Assembly: GCA_964017045.1 (NCBI GenBank) | Contig: OZ024802.1 | Location: 24,863,793 to 24,927,792, forward strand | DNA length: 64,000 bases | Reading direction: 5' to 3' | From: Omphiscola glabra | Lineage: Eukaryota > Mollusca > Gastropoda > Lymnaeidae | Shown here: positions 13,301 to 22,449 of the stretch, piece after piece | Layout: every line of letters begins with the position of its first letter | Numbering within the stretch: position 1 is the first letter of the stretch | Program-made: the position numbers and the translations under genes | Notes under the pieces: model-generated | What the model saw: the letters and a program-made list of their open reading frames with translations, nothing else | Told to the model about the DNA's origin: nothing | Database searches by the model: none

Positions 13301-16300
13301 CATTTACACTTAAAATAAAAAAATAGTTAGAAAAAGGCAAGGTTTCATAAGACGCAAAAAATCAGACATTTTTAAAAAATTGCAAAAAATCAATCGTTAA
13401 ACCAAGAGATGAGCCAATTATACCAAAATACAGAAAAATTATAGCTCTACATATTTCAACAGTCAATGAGCCCATTATTTATTTACATACATTACAAACA
13501 TGGCTGGAACAGTGAAAACATTCACATACAGAATCTTTTTTTAAAAAAATGTAATAGGTGTATTGAAAGCACATGATAACTATATCAAAATGTAGGGGAA
13601 CTAAAGGTCTATGTACCGTAATTAAACAGCATGTTTACCCATAACATGTACAGTTCAAATACATAAACTGTTAGAAACGTGCACGGGTTCACGTGAAGCG
13701 AGAAATCAGCAATTTAATAAAAAATGCATAAAATCAATAGTTACACCAATGGATAAAAATATTATACCATCTACAGAAAAATTATAGCTCCACATATATC
13801 AACAGTCAATGACTTCAATGAGCCAATTACTTTTTTATACACAATACAAACACTACTGGAACAGAGCAAGTGGAAGCAAAATTTTAACGTTTATAAAAAA
13901 TGCAACGTTTACATTCAGATTTAGAGTTCAGGTTGTCTTCGTTTAACATTTAGATGCCTCATTTTTAATTTTTAGTAACTTTTCACCAAATTGGCTATCT
14001 TCTTTTTTAAATGACATTTGTCAACAGATCCACATAATAAAGAAAGCCATCTATGAAACTATGAATAGAATAAACAGTTATACTATCTGTTGTTTACTTA
14101 ATAGAATATAGATAAAAGTCAATAATAAATTCATCTGTTACTTCCTGCACTGAACTAGCATTATACTCCTTTGTTGGACTGTACACATTTTCTTTATTTA
14201 TTCCAAATGATGAAATTTGCGACTGGTACTGGTACATACTTTGATCTGAGAGAACCAGGTATCTAGCTGAAAAGATATGTTCAGGCTTAGGCTTAAATAA
14301 ATTCATATGCATTTAAACTTAGTTGTACAAGTAGAATACAAAATATGTTTATTACTAAATATTACATTGAATAACTTATCTTAGGTATATAGTTACAGTT
14401 ACCTGCTCCTATTACTTGTTATTTTCCTCCTTTAAAACTTAGAGTTGAAGAAGTAATTTGTTGGTGATGATTACCTTCTTCATTTCCCTTTAACCAGAAA
14501 ATTCTTCTCTAGAGTGTCTAAGTCTAGAGCAGCGAATTGTTCACCATCTAAAACAAAATTGAACAAATTATAAATGTTCAATCTAACATAAATCCACCTA
14601 TGATAGCAGAAATTGCTTTAAGCTATTAATCATGCATTACTTTGACCATCTCTTAACTTTACGAGTTGTTCTACTTTTAACATTCATTGTTTGGGTAAAT
14701 GTTGAGAGATATCACCGCGTTTTTTTACCAAGGCTGCCAACTTGATTGCCGTGAACCGTAAAATTAAGAATAAAATGTTTTAAAATAATGAAAAAAATTC
14801 CTAAATATATCCCTAAACTTAAACTGAACCCTAAATCTATCCCTAAACCTAACCTGAACCCTAAATTTATCTCTAACGAAGTCATGGTGATATCTCTCAA
14901 CATTAGCCATTGTTTGTTTACATTGACGACAAATATTATGATCACGTGACCTTTTTTAATTTATTAAAATTGAATATGATAATATCATTTGCTAGTTATA
15001 AAAATTAGTAGTTATTAATCTTCAACGTATCCTCTTTCAGAAAAAACAATAACATTTTAAACTGAGCAATCAGAAAAAATTAGACTTCACTACAAACAGA
15101 GGGGGGTTTAAGTCATCTGACAAAACTCAAAAACGATAATAATCAGCGACAAACGAACATATTTATATCTACATAAATACAAATTTTCTAAAGAAATAAA
15201 GAATTAAAACATAGCTGACACAGTTTCAAACCATTTAACTACATATTTTTACTGATTTTACTTACCTACTAAACATTTAAGATCGGCTACCGTCGATTTA
15301 GAAAAAACTTCTGGTGCGTTGTCAACGTAGTTTTCAGCCATTTTCGCGTATCGGAAACAAGCGGGGTGAAAGAAAATTATAGGGATCTTTGTTTAACTCG
15401 GCCGTTTTTGTTGATGCTTAGAAATGAAGTGTTGTTTTCTTATTTTAAAAGAAAATAGGACGAGCTTTCCAATGATGCTGGTTTAAATTTCATATTTTGC
15501 CAAAATCAAATAGTAAATGATCATTTTCTTCGATTTTTCAAATTTTAAAATATTTAAACTGTTGCGTTACATTAATATTTGGTACGAAACTAAAGGGCAT
15601 TCATTTCTGCATACGATACACTTATTTGTGACGAAATACAACGAACGACCAAAAACGGCACGGTGATTGAATAGCACGGGGGTAAAAATGATCGCTTGAC
15701 TGTCGATAAAAATTCACTTTGGTGATGGTTTTCATGCGATAAATGTAATGCTCTTTGTTATTTCAACAACAATGAAAATGACATATAATTAGAGGGCTTA
15801 AAATGTACTTTTAAATGGTACCATTTTTATTAGTTTATGACCAATTTTTAATATAGAAAACATTAAGTGAAAAGTTACTAAATACAGGCTTCCGTGACGC
15901 AAAAACGCGTTTTTACGCCAGTTTGTGGTACCTAATAACAGACGACCATAAGTAGCTCTTTTGTTGGGTTTAGAAACCCATTTCTGTAAAAACTCAAATA
16001 AATAATCATATACTGCCAACATAAGTCACAATCAACATAAGTCACAATCAACATAAGTCACAATCAACATAAGTCACAATCAACATACGTCACAATCAAC
16101 ATAAGTCACAATCAACATAAGTCACAATCAACATAAGTCACAATCAACATAAGTCACAATCAACATAAGTCACAATCAACATAAGTCACAATCAACATAA
16201 GTCACAATCAACATAAGTCACAATCAACATAAGTCACAATCAACATAAGTCACATTCAATATAAGTCACAATCAACATAAGTATTAAGGAAAGTTTTTTT

Positions 16301-18806
16301 AAAAAAAAAGTCACCAATATTAATTTGTTGTCCTGAAGGAAAGACAGCTCACATCATTTAAATGTAATATGAGGTTCAGTAGAGATGCCTACTGTAAACA
16401 GTTCTGTAAGAGGTTCAGTAGAGATGCCTACTGTAAACAGTTATGTTGCTTCTGGTCATTGACTGGATCATTAGAAACACAACAGCAGGGTCCAAGACTC
16501 AGGTCCAGTAGTCATCTTTCAGGCAACTTAAACATGTGTACATTCCACATGACCTTGCACTCCACTCTCAGAGCCAATCAAAACACCCAACAGCTTACAA
16601 GAGATGATTAAATGTAATTTTGCACACACAAAAAATCATTAAAATGAACAGAGCCAACATAGCAGATGTCCAGTGTACCTGGAGAAATACCACTTGAAGA
16701 ATAAGGTTCATTAAACAAATTTTGTGGACATCATTAGTGATGGCACACACAAGAATACATGACCACTATTTTGTTTGATCTCATGCAACCAATGGCATGA
16801 TCAGATGTGAGATCTACCCACTGTTGCATTCAGCATTGACAGGATTGAATTATTTGTTGATAGCCTGAAATTATAAATGAGAGTTATTTTAAAACTTGGG
16901 TCAAAGACATGTTTGCCTCAAGAAAAGAGGTCATTTGCTTCGTGCTTGTTGGGTCATTTCCACTGGCAAAGTTTTTAAATATTATAATTGTGACATTACG
17001 TTAAAGACATTGAAACTTTGAGTTTGTAAAAAAAAAAAAAATGTTGTTCCACATCAAGTAATTTTATTCAGGTCTCTTACAAAACTGCATTCCAAATTAT
17101 ACATACACAGGTCCGAGGTGTTATCCACAGTGAGCTGTCTGGCGGGATACGCTATGATTACAGGACAGAGGTTCAGATTGAGCACCAGTCCAAGAATAGC
17201 TCCCTGTATGACAAGGACTCTAAAGGCTGGTCCACATCTTTAGATGCCCTACAACGAGATGTAAGTTTGCCTCTTGTTAAATTTTACACCAATTAATCCT
17301 CTTGAATATCAAAATAACCAATGTAGCTTACAGTATTAGTTCAGTCTGCTTCTGTATATTTGCTTTCAATGATTGCTCTGACCGAATTTGATTTCAATGA
17401 TGACCAGCTGCAGTGTTGCGGAGTGGACAACCACACGGACTGGTACAACATCCAGGCCTGGCCCGATGAGCAGAAGGTGCCAGAGTCTTGTTGTGTTGTG
17501 CCGTCTACCCAGTGTGGATATGGCGATGTTTCTCAGTGGTATCAAAGGGTACGTTTGCACCTATGATATTGTAGTGGTTTGACTTTAGTATCAAAGGGTA
17601 CATTTGCACCTATTGTAGTTTGTCAGTTATAACAAAGGGTGCGTTCACACCTGTTGTAGTAGATTCTGGTTGGGATCAAAGTGTATGTTTGTATCTATTG
17701 AAGAAGTTTTCATTAGTACCAAAGGGTAAGTTTCCATCTTTTACAGTTAGATTCTTGTTGCAATCAAAGAGTATGTACATGTTAAAGTAGTGTCTCAAAG
17801 GGGATATCTTTGTTTGCACCTTTAGTGGACAGTTCATTTTGTTAAAAAACTTTGCCTTAAAGATGGAATAAACAAGAAATTTTACTAGATCTGTATGTAC
17901 AGTAACAAGCATTGTGAACAAAAAGTGGTTGGAAACATTAGACACCAACTGTTTCACATGAATTCTTTTATATCCAAGAATAAAATATAATAATAATAGT
18001 AAGAATGATAATTTGGAAACTGATCCCAAAGCCATAGTCACGACTGATTAAATTTTCCATAGGGTTGCCTTGAAGAGATGGAATATTGGTTTACCAAGAA
18101 CATGTACATTCTTGGTGTCACAGGCATTACTATTGGGTCTATCCAGGTAAGGTTGACATGATTAGTATTGAAATAATCATTGGGTGTGTGCTGGTAATGT
18201 TGAAAGGACCAGAGGTAATGACATTTCTAGAGGTAATGTTGGACAATTTAGAGCTAATGTGAACATAACTAGTGGTTATGTTGAAATAGCAAGATATAAT
18301 GTTGACTTGGGTACAGATCATGTTTAGCTGGTTTGCTTAGATTCATTAATTAATATTGTATAGCAGTATAGTAATGTTTGAATGTAGGTCGTAAATATAT
18401 AAAAGCATCACATCTGATATATTTAGTTGAATAAATACCTAAACTTTTAGTTGTCAAATTTTATCATTTATGCTTTTTGAAATAAACAAGAATGCTGCAT
18501 GTTACAATAAGAAAGCATTTCATCTGTTTCTGTTTCATTTTATTATGCAGCCAAACCATTTAATGCTGTATGTTACACTAAGAAAGCCTTTCATTTGTTT
18601 CTGTTTCATTTTATTATGCAGCCAAACCCTTTAATGCTGCATGTTACACTAAGAAAGCCTTTCATTTGTTTCTGATTAATTTTAATATGCAGTCAAACCA
18701 TTTAGACACATTTAAACAAAACATTCTTATAAAATTCCAGATTCTGGCAATGGTGGCAGCCATAGCACAGTTTTGCTACATTCGTAGTAAGAGATTTCCG
18801 TTGTAA
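4265..18806 (+). CDS. Tetraspanin, eight-exon gene, 287 aa
   Basis: The model joins 4265-4326, 10687-10780, 11420-11611, 12444-12518, 17111-17260, 17408-17548, 18063-18146 and 18741-18806, 864 nt with the stop. All introns are GT-AG; the first is phase 2 and the other six are phase 0 at places usual for tetraspanins (end of TM1, start of TM3, just before CCG, before the GC of the loop, inside TM4). TM1 is about residues 41-66, TM2 85-104, TM3 112-135 and TM4 253-279. The large extracellular loop has CCG at 194-196, PESCC at 217-220, C227 and GC at 239-240, six cysteines in all, plus possible N-glycosylation sites at N170 and N199. Tetraspanins are membrane scaffolds that organise integrins, receptors and enzymes into microdomains. 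Loop spacing resembles vertebrate TSPAN4/TSPAN9/CD151-like proteins, but orthology is not settled. The odd point is the 29-residue N-terminal extension before the more typical start, MGREKK. Confidence 0.93.
8227..8415. mobile_element. hAT-type MITE, family A copy 1 (189 bp)
   Basis: The ends are CAGTGGTTCTCAACC and GGTTGAGAACCACTG, perfect 15-bp TIRs. The 8-bp duplication CTTTAGGT is identical at 8219-8226 and 8416-8423. It is too short to encode a transposase. Related copies lie at 25215-25412 and 60633-60830. Confidence 0.94.
8785..9172. mobile_element. hAT-type MITE, 388 bp, with internal insertion
   Basis: It starts CAGTGTTTCCCAATCTT and ends AAGTTGGGAAACCCTG (imperfect TIRs). Flanks ctgtgatg and ctataatg agree at 6 of 8 bases. 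A CTT-rich tract with unrelated sequence at 9029-9125 looks like a later insertion, perhaps a retroposon tail. Confidence 0.75.
10141..10465. repeat. 22-bp minisatellite in intron 1
   Basis: About 15 tandem copies of a unit containing gattggcaggtggaatgaat, with variants (ggtagg, cagggg). Confidence 0.93.
10480..10640. repeat. ~21-bp degenerate minisatellite in intron 1
   Basis: About seven imperfect copies of caatcttctatagtcagata, ending some 45 bases before the acceptor of exon 2. Confidence 0.8.
10687..10780 (+). CDS. Tetraspanin exon 2 (cytoplasmic N-tail, first half of TM1)
   Basis: The acceptor ends ttccttag and the donor is GTAAGT. The exon encodes NPSSPASE, then MGREKKSFSVVKYLFFGFNI and FVW, the typical basic tetraspanin N-terminus entering TM1. 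An internal ATG at 10712 could serve as an alternative start for a 258-aa protein. Confidence 0.93.
11211..11251. repeat. Perfect hairpin in intron 2
   Basis: Arms aactgtgcatgtcat and atgacatgcacagtt are exact reverse complements around an 11-base loop. The following gttgaccctg and the catgacatg core recur in intron 4 at 12571-12700. Confidence 0.8.
11420..11611 (+). CDS. Tetraspanin exon 3 (TM1 end, small loop, TM2)
   Basis: It has 64 codons, phase 0 at both ends. It starts LLGCGVLAVAIWLW, then the small extracellular loop, then TM2 with the GFMGCCGAFLEN motif (the conserved G-C-x-G-A-x-x-E-N after TM2) and CLLIG. The donor is GTAAGT, and the sequence just after it is repeated down the intron. 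Confidence 0.95.
11612..11935. repeat. Minisatellite seeded on the exon 3 splice donor
   Basis: The bases from the donor onward (ggGTAAGTTGGTTAGTGTCT) recur about nine or ten times with a ~28-bp spacing. Seven downstream copies keep GGGTAAG, six of them the full GTAAGT. Unspliced reading meets TAA before the first decoy, so decoy use would truncate the protein. Confidence 0.88.
12079..12400. repeat. 64-bp tandem repeat in intron 3
   Basis: Five near-identical 64-bp units starting gctattcagtaagtcgta. They alternate between variants (taatcaaaatg and tactcgaaatg), suggesting a 128-bp step of duplication. The array ends about 40 bases before the exon 4 acceptor. Confidence 0.93.
12444..12518 (+). 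CDS. Tetraspanin exon 4 (TM3)
   Basis: It has 25 codons from YFILVLLVFALEITAG to MKDK. The glutamate in LE is the charged residue usual in tetraspanin TM3. The acceptor is cccag and the donor is GTAATT. Confidence 0.94.
12571..12710. repeat. Palindromic ~29-bp repeat in intron 4
   Basis: About four copies of gaccctgtcatgcatgacat; the core catgtcatgcatgacatg is itself palindromic. It shares sequence with the hairpin in intron 2. Confidence 0.8.
13150..13880. repeat. Diverged ~340-bp tandem duplication in intron 4
   Basis: tatatcaaaatgtaggggaa and the following aaggtctatgtac occur near 13240 and 13580. cagaaaaattatagct followed by cacatat and caacagtcaatga occurs near 13430 and 13780. Two diverged units follow each other; no coding potential seen. 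Confidence 0.75.
14094..14266 (-). CDS. Candidate alternative last exon (isoform b) of the nested gene
   Basis: The acceptor is catatcttttcag. With the phase-1 base from 15266 the frame reads ARYLVLSDQSMYQYQSQISS and runs to TAA at 14094-14096, giving about 83 aa in all. It contains a serine- and tyrosine-rich stretch and no known domain. It is mutually exclusive in frame with the 14480-14547 exon, which ends in its own stop. Confidence 0.28.
14480..14547 (-). CDS. Candidate second exon (isoform a) of the nested minus-strand gene
   Basis: After acceptor tttgttttag, and joined with the one base carried from 15266, the frame reads DGEQFAALDLDTLEKNFLVK, then GK and TGA at 14480-14482. That gives a 47-aa product with exon 1. 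A possible donor (GTAATC) follows the stop at 14474. Unrecognised. Confidence 0.33.
14694..14907. mobile_element. MULE-like MITE with 9-bp target duplication
   Basis: Ends are GGTAAATGTTGAGAGATATC (then ACC) and the inverted GGTGATATCTCTCAACATTA (then GC); the inner 19 bases match perfectly. CATTGTTTG flanks both sides (14685-14693, 14908-14916). A 9-bp duplication fits Mutator-like elements. The interior carries diverged ccctaaa-type repeats. Confidence 0.85.
15266..15341 (-). CDS. Candidate first exon of a nested minus-strand gene
   Basis: On the minus strand an ATG in a good context (cgaaaATGGCT) opens MAENYVDNAPEVFSKSTVAD, then LKCLV plus one base and a GTAAGT donor. Two downstream acceptors on the same strand are phase-compatible (14547 and 14266). 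I do not recognise the protein. It lies inside tetraspanin intron 4 in antisense orientation. It could be a real small gene, the start of a transposon gene, or chance. Confidence 0.4.
16019..16282. repeat. 16-bp minisatellite in intron 4
   Basis: About 16.5 near-perfect copies of aacataagtcacaatc, with only three point variants; probably recent. Confidence 0.97.
17111..17260 (+). CDS. Tetraspanin exon 5 (large loop, helices A and B)
   Basis: It has 50 codons starting VRGVIHSELSGG and ending DALQRD, which joins LQCCG in the next exon. An NSS sequon lies at residues 170-172. The preceding intron is 4.6 kb. Confidence 0.93.
17408..17548 (+). CDS. Tetraspanin exon 6 (CCG and PxSCC core of the large loop)
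   Basis: It has 47 codons beginning LQCCGVDNHTDW, with PESCC and a further cysteine. The start at 17408 (after gaccag) was chosen because it gives DALQRD-LQCCG, the usual spacing. An open frame continues upstream but is intronic. The donor is GTACGT. Confidence 0.94.
17549..17790. repeat. Donor-seeded repeat at the start of intron 6
   Basis: The exon 6 end plus donor (tatcaaagGGTACGTTTGCA) recurs as imperfect ~40-45-bp units near 17590, 17630, 17680, 17720 and 17765. The copy at 17726-17731 reads GTAAGT, closer to consensus than the true donor GTACGT. Confidence 0.82.
18063..18146 (+). CDS. Tetraspanin exon 7 (last loop cysteine, first part of TM4)
   Basis: It has 28 codons: GCLEEMEYWF supplies the last loop cysteine in the conserved GC pair, then TKNMYILGVTGITIGSIQ enters TM4. 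The donor is GTAAGG. Confidence 0.94.
18147..18310. repeat. Donor-seeded degenerate ~21-bp repeat at the start of intron 7
   Basis: The donor segment ccagGTAAGGTTGACAT is followed by gctgGTAATGTTGAAA, agagGTAATGACAT, agagGTAATGTTGGAC and more decayed copies. Confidence 0.72.
18490..18705. repeat. 71-bp tandem repeat in intron 7
   Basis: Three imperfect copies, each starting aatgctgcatgttacactaa and containing tttatatgcag-like acceptor look-alikes (ttattatgcagccaaac). It ends just before the true acceptor at 18740. Confidence 0.88.
18741..18806 (+). CDS. Tetraspanin exon 8 (end of TM4, C-tail, stop)
   Basis: It encodes ILAMVAAIAQFCYIRSKRF, then PL and TAA at 18804-18806. The short basic cytoplasmic tail with a membrane-proximal cysteine (a possible palmitoylation site) is usual in the family. 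Confidence 0.93.
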   Translation: MLAMVAAIAQFCYIRSKRFPL

Positions 18807-20650
18807 CCAAGCCATCAGCCATTAAATTTTCTTCATAAGGACTCTTCAGTGTTGAGAAGACAAGACTGCATTTACCAAATGAATGAAGGACATTCCTAGT
18901 CCCCATACACAACTCTACACTAGCTGCTGTTTTATACAAACTCTCAAAGTCCCCCAGACCACTGTGCTGATTGAATTATGACATGGCCATTTACATTTGA
19001 AATGTATTATTGTTGATTGTAATATATGTATGTGTTTTTAAGCCATCTGTTATGAGAGATGATTGTTTCTGTTTTGATGTATATAGTTGTTTTCATGGAT
19101 TTTTTTTAATATGGAGATGAATGTGTCTGTTCATGGGTGATTGTGTCTGTTGTGAGGTATATAATTATTGAACAGTTGATTTGATGGATATTATTATGGC
19201 ATTGAGATGTCTATTGTCATGGATATTACTATTGAGATGATTGTGTCTGTTGTGATGGATATTACTATTGAGATGATTGTGTCTGTTGTGATGGATATTA
19301 CTATTGAGATGATCGTCAGTTGTAGATGAACGCTGGGGGTTTCACTTCTCTTAATGAAGACATCAATGCTCAGACAATAACTGACACTAATAGTTTATGT
19401 TGTGGTACCAAGACCTGTCAAAACACTGAACTTTTCTGATGCCGTCATGATTTTTAGCCACATTTTGAAATCGTACCTTTTTTGCCACGAAGGTTGAGCC
19501 TAACTTTGTGTATTGAGATGCTGAATGATAAACTGTGACAACCAAGCTAAGTATGAGAGTGAGACGAGTACACAAGTGATACAAGTACATTGATTAGTTT
19601 GTACATTTTTGAACTATTCTGCTGCTGAATTTCTTGAGGTATTTCTATTACACAACTAATTTTTATTTGAACACCACAGCATCCAATCTTTCCTTCATTC
19701 ATAAACTCCAACCTCTGAGTCAAAACCTTGTACACCAACTTCCAAAACCTCTTTACAGTACAATAATTTAAAACCCTGTAAGAAAAAGAAAATGAGAGTC
19801 TAAAAATAATTACCTCTGTAATAATTTATTTTTATTGATGTAAATAACAGTAATCATGTTTTGTTGATGCTATCAATAGTTTCCCCTAGCAATCCCTACT
19901 AAACAGGGACTTTCATTGTAAAACAGATGTCATTGTGTCACCATTGAATCTGTTTCTACTGTCAGTTTGTTTATATTGGTCACTCGGTCCGCATTGCTGT
20001 GAGGCAAGCCTAAGATGGTACATTACAGTGCAAAGATGAAAAAATGACATATCAGGGGGGATAAGATGCTGCCAAATAAATATGACAATGTTGCCAGTTT
20101 TTAATTTGAGTATCAAACTCCATTTTCTGTTGATAAATTTAATTAAAAAAAAAAAATCTTAATTGCTAGTGTTTTATTTTGATGTTTTTATAAGGTGTTG
20201 AAAGTAGCTTCCACACTGTTGAAAGTAGAGATAACAGCTGCCCGGTACCCTGGACAAAGTTATTATTCGAAGCTGTTGTACTAAAAGGAAATTCAAAGTT
20301 CTTATTTAAGTCTGATTGTTATGACATTTTTTAACCACAAACATTTAGGAAACAATTTGCAACAGCATTTAAAATGAAGAATATTTTTCCTGGTGGAATA
20401 TAATTTGTGCAAGACGCACAGTTGGTGGCTGGAATTTACTGTGAAGATTTGTAAAGTTTACAAAGTGTATTTTAAGCTTATTTAAAAAAAAAAATGGTAT
20501 GCATTTTTTAAAGTCAGAATTTTATACAGTTTTTTTTACAGTCAACAACTTTATTGATTTTTCTGTTATACCAAAAAGAGCCTGTTACTTAACTTATTAT
20601 TAATCAATTTTAAATCATATTTTTAGTCAAGAAAAGTCAAAACAATAAAT
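18807..20650 (+). other. Tetraspanin 3' UTR and downstream flank
   Basis: This is AT-rich non-coding sequence. Candidate poly(A) signals AATAAA lie at 20075-20080 and 20644-20649; no cleavage site can be fixed. The stretch 19140-19320 holds three to four imperfect copies of a ~36-bp unit containing ttactattgagatgattgtg. Confidence 0.5.
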
Positions 20651-20704
20651 GTATGTTGATAATCTCAGCCAACAATTTAAGCAGTTAGAATGTACTAGAT
20701 GTGT

Positions 20705-22446
20705 ACAATTTGGCTCTTGATGTGCACACATTGGTTCATCATTTGCACACATTGTTCATGATGTGCACCCGTTGGTTCATGATGTGCACACATTGAATCA
20801 TGGTGTGCACCCTATGTTTCATCATGTGCACACATTGGTTCATGATGTGCACCCCTTTGGTTCATGAAGTGCACCCATTGGTTCATAATGTGCACACATT
20901 GTTTCATGGTGTTCACCCATTGGTTCATCATGTGCACCCATTGGTTCATCATGTGCACCCATTGGTTCATCATGTGCACCCATTGGTTCATCATGTGCAC
21001 CCATTGGTTCATCATGTGCACCCATTGGTTCATCATGTGCACCCATTGGTTCATCATGTGCACGCATTGGTTCATCATGTGCACCCATTGGTTCATCATG
21101 TGCACCCATTGGTTCATCATGTGCACCCATTGGTTCAGGATGTGCACCCATTGGTTCATCATGTGCACCCATTGGTTCATCATGTGCACCCATTGGTTCA
21201 TCATGTGCACCCATTGGTTCATCATGTGCACCCATTGGTTCATCATGTGCACCCATTTGTTCATCATGTGCACCCACTGGTTCATCATGTGCACCCATTG
21301 GTTCATCATGTGCACCCATTGGTTCATCATGTGCACCCATTGGTTCATCATGTGCACCCATTGGTTCATCATGTGCACCCATTGGTTCATCATGTGCACC
21401 CATTGGTTCATCATGTGCACCCATTGGTTCATCATGTGCACCCATTGGTTCATCATGTGCACCCATTGGTTCATCATGTGCACCCATTGGTACATCATGT
21501 GCACCCATTGGTTCATCATGTGCACCCATTGGTTCATCATGTGCACACATTGGTTCATCATGTGCACCCATTGGTTCATAATGTGCACCCATTGGTTCAT
21601 CATGTGCACCCATTGGTTCATCATGTGCACCCATTGGTTCATCATGTGCACCCATGGGTTCATCATGTGCACCCATTGGTTCATCATGTGCACCCATTGG
21701 TTCATCATGTGCACCCATTGGTTCATCATGTGCACCCATTGGTTCATCATGTGCACCCATTGGTTCATCATGTGCACCCATTGGTTCATCATGTGCACCC
21801 ATTGGTACATCATGTGCACCCATTGGTTCATCATGTGCACCCATTGGTTCATCATGTGCACACATTGGTTCATCATGTGCACCCATTGGTTCATAATGTG
21901 CACCCATTGGTTCATCATGTGCACCCATTGGTTCATCATGTGCACCCATTGGTTCATCATGTGCACCCATGGGTTCATCATGTGCACCCATTGGTTCATC
22001 ATGTGCACCCATTGGTTCATCATGTGCACCCATTGGTTCATCATGTGCACCCATTGGTTCATCATGTGCACCCATTGGTTCATCATGTGCACCCATTGGT
22101 TCATCATGTGCACCCATTGGTTCATCATGTGCACCCATTGGTTCATCATGTGCACGCATTGGTTCATCATGTGCACCCATTGGTTCATCATGTGCACCCA
22201 TTGGTTCATCATGTGCACCCATTGGTTCAGGATGTGCACCCATTGGTTCATCATGTGCACCCATTGGTTCATCATGTGCACCCATTGGTTCATCATGTGC
22301 ACCCATTGGTTCATCATGTGCACCCATTGGTTCATCATGTGCACCCATTGGTTCATCATGTGCACCCATTGGTTCATCATGTGCACCCATTGGTTCATCA
22401 TGTGCACACATTGGTTCATCATGTGCACGCATTGGTTCAGGATGTA
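20705..22446. repeat. Large 21-bp minisatellite (~83 copies) with higher-order structure
   Basis: The unit contains ttggttcatcatgtgcaccc. The left edge is decayed (20705-20905) and the rest nearly uniform. Variant units recur in the same order at +315 bp (15 units; from about 21485 and 21800) and at +1092 bp (52 units; from 21061 and 22153), so whole blocks were duplicated. Because 21 is divisible by 3, several frames stay open on both strands. Confidence 0.98.
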
Positions 22447-22449
22447 TTA

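Larger units (their letters stand above)
12519..17110 (+). other. Tetraspanin intron 4 (4.6 kb)
   Basis: This intron holds the palindromic repeats near 12.6 kb, an AT-rich segment with diverged tandem duplication (13150-13880), the possible nested minus-strand gene (14094-15341), a MULE-like MITE (14694-14907), a 16-bp minisatellite (16019-16282) and a duplicated ~39-bp unit at 16370-16445. Confidence 0.6.

Noticed and set aside
16019..16282. CRISPR-like array
   Set aside because: Units are contiguous without unique spacers, and the context is eukaryotic. The same applies to the other arrays.
17360..17407. Upstream extension of the exon 6 frame (ending FDFNDDQ before LQCCG)
   Set aside because: The preceding exon already supplies DALQRD before LQCCG. 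The extension is intronic read-through lying before an AG acceptor.
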